From an uncultured Oscillospiraceae bacterium (GTDB lineage: Bacteria > Bacillota > Clostridia > Oscillospirales > Oscillospiraceae): a stretch of 8,087 nucleotides of DNA. This document shows, piece after piece, positions 6,729 to 8,087 of the stretch. The stretch is from contig CALWWS010000094.1 in assembly GCA_944385305.1 (NCBI GenBank), positions 1-8,087 on the forward strand. Direction: 5' to 3'. Both the position numbers and the translations under genes were made by a program. The notes beneath the pieces are model-generated. The model did no database searches and had not been told where the DNA came from. It worked only from the letters and a program-made list of their open reading frames with translations. The number at the start of each line of letters is the position of its first letter. Within the stretch, counting starts at the first letter, position 1.

Positions 6729-6734
6729 GATAGA

Positions 6735-6994
6735 AGTTTACTCCCATGAATAGCGCACGGCGAGGATGGGAAGGAGTACGCGGTTATCTCTGTCTGACAG
6801 AGAGGGGGCGGGTGGTGCAAGCCCCCCGGAGGCCCGCGGAAGGTCGTCCCGGAGCCCCGGCCCCCAGCATACGCAAGGGCCGGCGTATTCCCCGCGTTAA
6901 GGGGCAGAGTGCGGGCGTGCTGCGCCCGAATTCAGGTGGTACCGCGGAGCTTTTCGCCCTGAACCGGAACAAGGCCGGTTCAGGGCGTTTTTTT
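6735..6994 (+). promoter_or_regulatory. T-box riboswitch, probable valine-specific (GUC specifier)
   Basis: This is a second transcriptional T-box leader. In Stem I, AGTA (6775-6778) faces GAA (6839-6841), with helix CGCGG (6779-6783)/CCGCG (6834-6838) above and TGGGA/TCCCG (6767-6771/6847-6851) below. After GAA comes GGTCG: GTC (6843-6845) is valine and fits valS downstream, but the usual register directly after GAA would read GGT (glycine). CAGAGAG (6798-6804) gives the AG bulge. GGGGGC/GCCCCC (6804-6809/6821-6826) closes an 11-nt apical loop with GGTGGTGCAA. The T-box sequence AGGTGGTACCGCG (6934-6946) contains TGGT for the acceptor end. The antiterminator pairs TTCAGG (6931-6936) with CCTGAA (6958-6963) and GCG (6944-6946) with CGC (6955-6957) around the 7-nt bulge TGGTACC. 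Valine is inferred partly from the downstream gene. Confidence 0.93.
6955..6994 (+). terminator. Intrinsic terminator of the Val T-box
   Basis: A perfect 13-bp stem, CGCCCTGAACCGG (6955-6967) with CCGGTTCAGGGCG (6975-6987), closes a 7-nt loop, and seven T follow (6988-6994). Bases 6955-6963 are shared with the antiterminator. It probably also ends read-through from the importer operon. Confidence 0.96.
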
Positions 6995-7012
6995 CCGCCG
7001 GGCAAATTTATT

Positions 7013-7017
7013 GGAGG
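7013..7017 (+). promoter_or_regulatory. Ribosome binding site GGAGG deciding a TTG start
   Basis: GGAGG lies 8 nt before TTG 7026. The earlier in-frame TTG 7011 and GTG 7017 overlap this site and are therefore unlikely starts. There is no in-frame ATG near the N-terminus. Confidence 0.7.
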
Positions 7018-7025
7018 TGTGGAAT

Positions 7026-7562
7026 TTGTACCAAGTGAAGACCCTCTATCAGAAAGAGGACATCAAGGCCTTCCACAAGCTGGTGGGCGGCTACGTGAGC
7101 AAGACCCGCCTGATGGTCTCCCGCTACTCCCTCATCATCGTGGGGGCGGCCATGATCGTCATCGGCCTGACCAGCGTGGTGAGCGCCCCGCTGCTGTGCC
7201 TGGTGTGCGTGGTGGTGGGGGCGGCCATGCTCTGGCCGGGGATCACCTACTACGACTACCTGGCCCGCAAGTCCTGGAAGATCTGGAACCGGGTGCAGGG
7301 GAAGGGAAAGCCCCAGCTGTACACCTTTGACGAGAGCACCGTCACCGAGGGGGAGGGGGAGCAGAAGATCACCGCCCCCTACAGCGAGGTCTACGCCGCC
7401 TATGAGAGCGAGGATCACTTTTTCCTGTTTATGAGCAAGCGGGACGGCTATATTATGAAGAAGAGCGACTTTATCCAGGGCGACCCCGCTCAGTTTGCCG
7501 CCTTCCTGCGGGAGAAGACCGGCCGGGACGTGCGCAAGGTCACCCTGGCCAACATCCGCTGA
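7026..7562 (+). CDS. YcxB-like two-helix membrane protein of unknown function
   Basis: This 178-residue protein has the layout of YcxB-like family proteins. A short charged cytoplasmic N-terminus (1-33) precedes two adjacent membrane helices (about 34-52 and 54-73) joined by a very short turn. A basic, aromatic stretch (74-96) leads to a soluble C-terminal domain (about 98-170). The C-terminal pattern LYTFDEST...APYSEVYAAYESEDHFFLF...GYIMKKSDFIQGD...FAAFLREKTG matches what I know of the YcxB C-terminal domain. The biochemical function is unknown. It starts at TTG 7026, chosen on the GGAGG 8 nt upstream. It is the first gene after the Val T-box and lies 21 nt ahead of valS, so both are expected to be induced when tRNA-Val is uncharged. 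Whether it acts in valine metabolism or is a passenger cannot be decided. Confidence 0.82.
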   Translation: MYQVKTLYQKEDIKAFHKLVGGYVSKTRLMVSRYSLIIVGAAMIVIGLTSVVSAPLLCLVCVVVGAAMLWPGITYYDYLARKSWKIWNRVQGKGKPQLYTFDESTVTEGEGEQKITAPYSEVYAAYESEDHFFLFMSKRDGYIMKKSDFIQGDPAQFAAFLREKTGRDVRKVTLANIR

Positions 7563-7583
7563 TCCGGGAGGAGAGAAAAGAAC

Positions 7584-8087
7584 ATGCCCAAGGAATTGTC
7601 CAAGACCTACGAGCCCCAGGAGGCAGAGGGGCGCATCTATAAAATGTGGGAGGAGAACGGCTGCTTTGTAGGCCACCGTGACCCCCACAAGAAGCCCTTT
7701 ACCATCGTCATGCCGCCCCCCAACGTCACCGGCCAGCTGCACATGGGCCACGCCATGGACTGCACCCTGCAGGACATCCTCACCCGCTTCAAGCGGATGC
7801 AGGGGTACGCCGCCCTGTGGGTGCCCGGCACCGACCACGCGGGCATCGCCACCCAGATCAAGGTGGAGGAGGAGCTGCGCAAGAGCGAGGGGCTCACCCG
7901 CTACGACCTGGGCCGGGAGAAGTTCCTGGAGCGGGTGTGGGACTGGAAGAACAAGTACGGAAACCGCATTGTGGAGCAGCAGAAGAAGCTGGGCGCCTCC
8001 TGCGACTGGTCCCGCTCCCGGTTCACCATGGACGAGGGCTGCTCCAAGGCGGTGCGGGAGGTGTTCGTCTCCCTGTACGAGAAGGGC
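7584..8087 (+). CDS. valS: Valyl-tRNA synthetase, N-terminal part (3' partial)
   Basis: This is the first 168 codons of a class I aminoacyl-tRNA synthetase that charges tRNA-Val with valine; the frame runs open to the right edge. The class I HIGH motif is HMGH (53-56) within [16 protein letters not shown], and [13 protein letters not shown] (79-91) is the block characteristic of ValRS over IleRS and LeuRS. The N-terminus [20 protein letters not shown] is also typical of ValRS. The editing domain, KMSKS loop and C-terminal coiled coil lie outside the window. ATG 7584 follows a GGGAGGAG ribosome site. The T-box at 6735-6994 is its likely regulator, with the YcxB-like gene in between. The identity is clear. 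Confidence 0.97.
   Translation, partial: MPKELSKTYEPQEAEGRIYKMWEENGCFVGHRDPHKKPFTIVMPPPNVTGQLHMGHAMDCTLQDILTRFKRMQGYAALWVPGTDHAGIATQIKVEEELRKSEGLTRYDLGREKFLERVWDWKNKYGNRIVEQQKKLGASCDWSRSRFTMDEGCSKAVREVFVSLYEKG

Noticed and set aside
6746..7330. Open frame running from the Val T-box leader into the YcxB-like gene
   Set aside because: The first half is structured leader RNA and terminator, the second half is out of frame with the YcxB-like protein.

Overview
The window is a high-GC, low-repeat stretch of chromosome. It looks like a Bacillota gut-type Clostridia genome (Oscillospirales, for example relatives of Flavonifractor or Lawsonibacter). I infer this from strong Shine-Dalgarno sequences, tRNA-sensing T-box leaders, consensus sigma-A promoters and strongly GC-biased third codon positions. 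The genus cannot be fixed from sequence alone. I see no mobile element, CRISPR array, tRNA or rRNA.

Layout. (1) 1-1293, plus strand: the C-terminal part of the PcrA/UvrD-type DNA helicase, open at the left edge. (2) 1280-2514, minus strand: a two-gene DNA-repair/HAD operon, an AAG/Mpg-family 3-methyladenine DNA glycosylase followed by a HAD phosphatase. The two genes are joined by an ATGA overlap, and the HAD stop runs 14 bp into the convergent pcrA end. (3) 2578-3519, plus strand: an EamA/DMT-family membrane transporter, divergent from the glycosylase. (4) 3466-6672, plus strand: a consensus promoter inside the end of the DMT gene, a T-box riboswitch with specifier codon UGG (Trp), then a three-gene ABC importer (lipoprotein substrate-binding protein, permease, ATPase) of the TrpXYZ type. 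(5) 6701-8087, plus strand: a second promoter, a second T-box that best reads as valine-specific (GUC), a YcxB-like two-helix membrane protein, and the start of valyl-tRNA synthetase (valS), open at the right edge.

How the genes work together. The two right-hand units are amino-acid supply circuits controlled by tRNA charging. Uncharged tRNA-Trp should open the importer operon, and uncharged tRNA-Val should open the YcxB-like/valS operon. The specifier codon gives the importer its likely substrate, tryptophan, which the protein family alone would not. No separate terminator is visible after the DMT gene or after the importer ATPase, so each T-box attenuator probably also ends the upstream transcription unit. 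This makes the region a chain of tRNA-gated terminators.

No entirely new system is evident. The points worth a second look are the T-box details (ambiguous Val specifier, unexpected acceptor-pairing base in the Trp T-box), the membrane-protein gene placed between the Val T-box and valS, and the tandem coupling.
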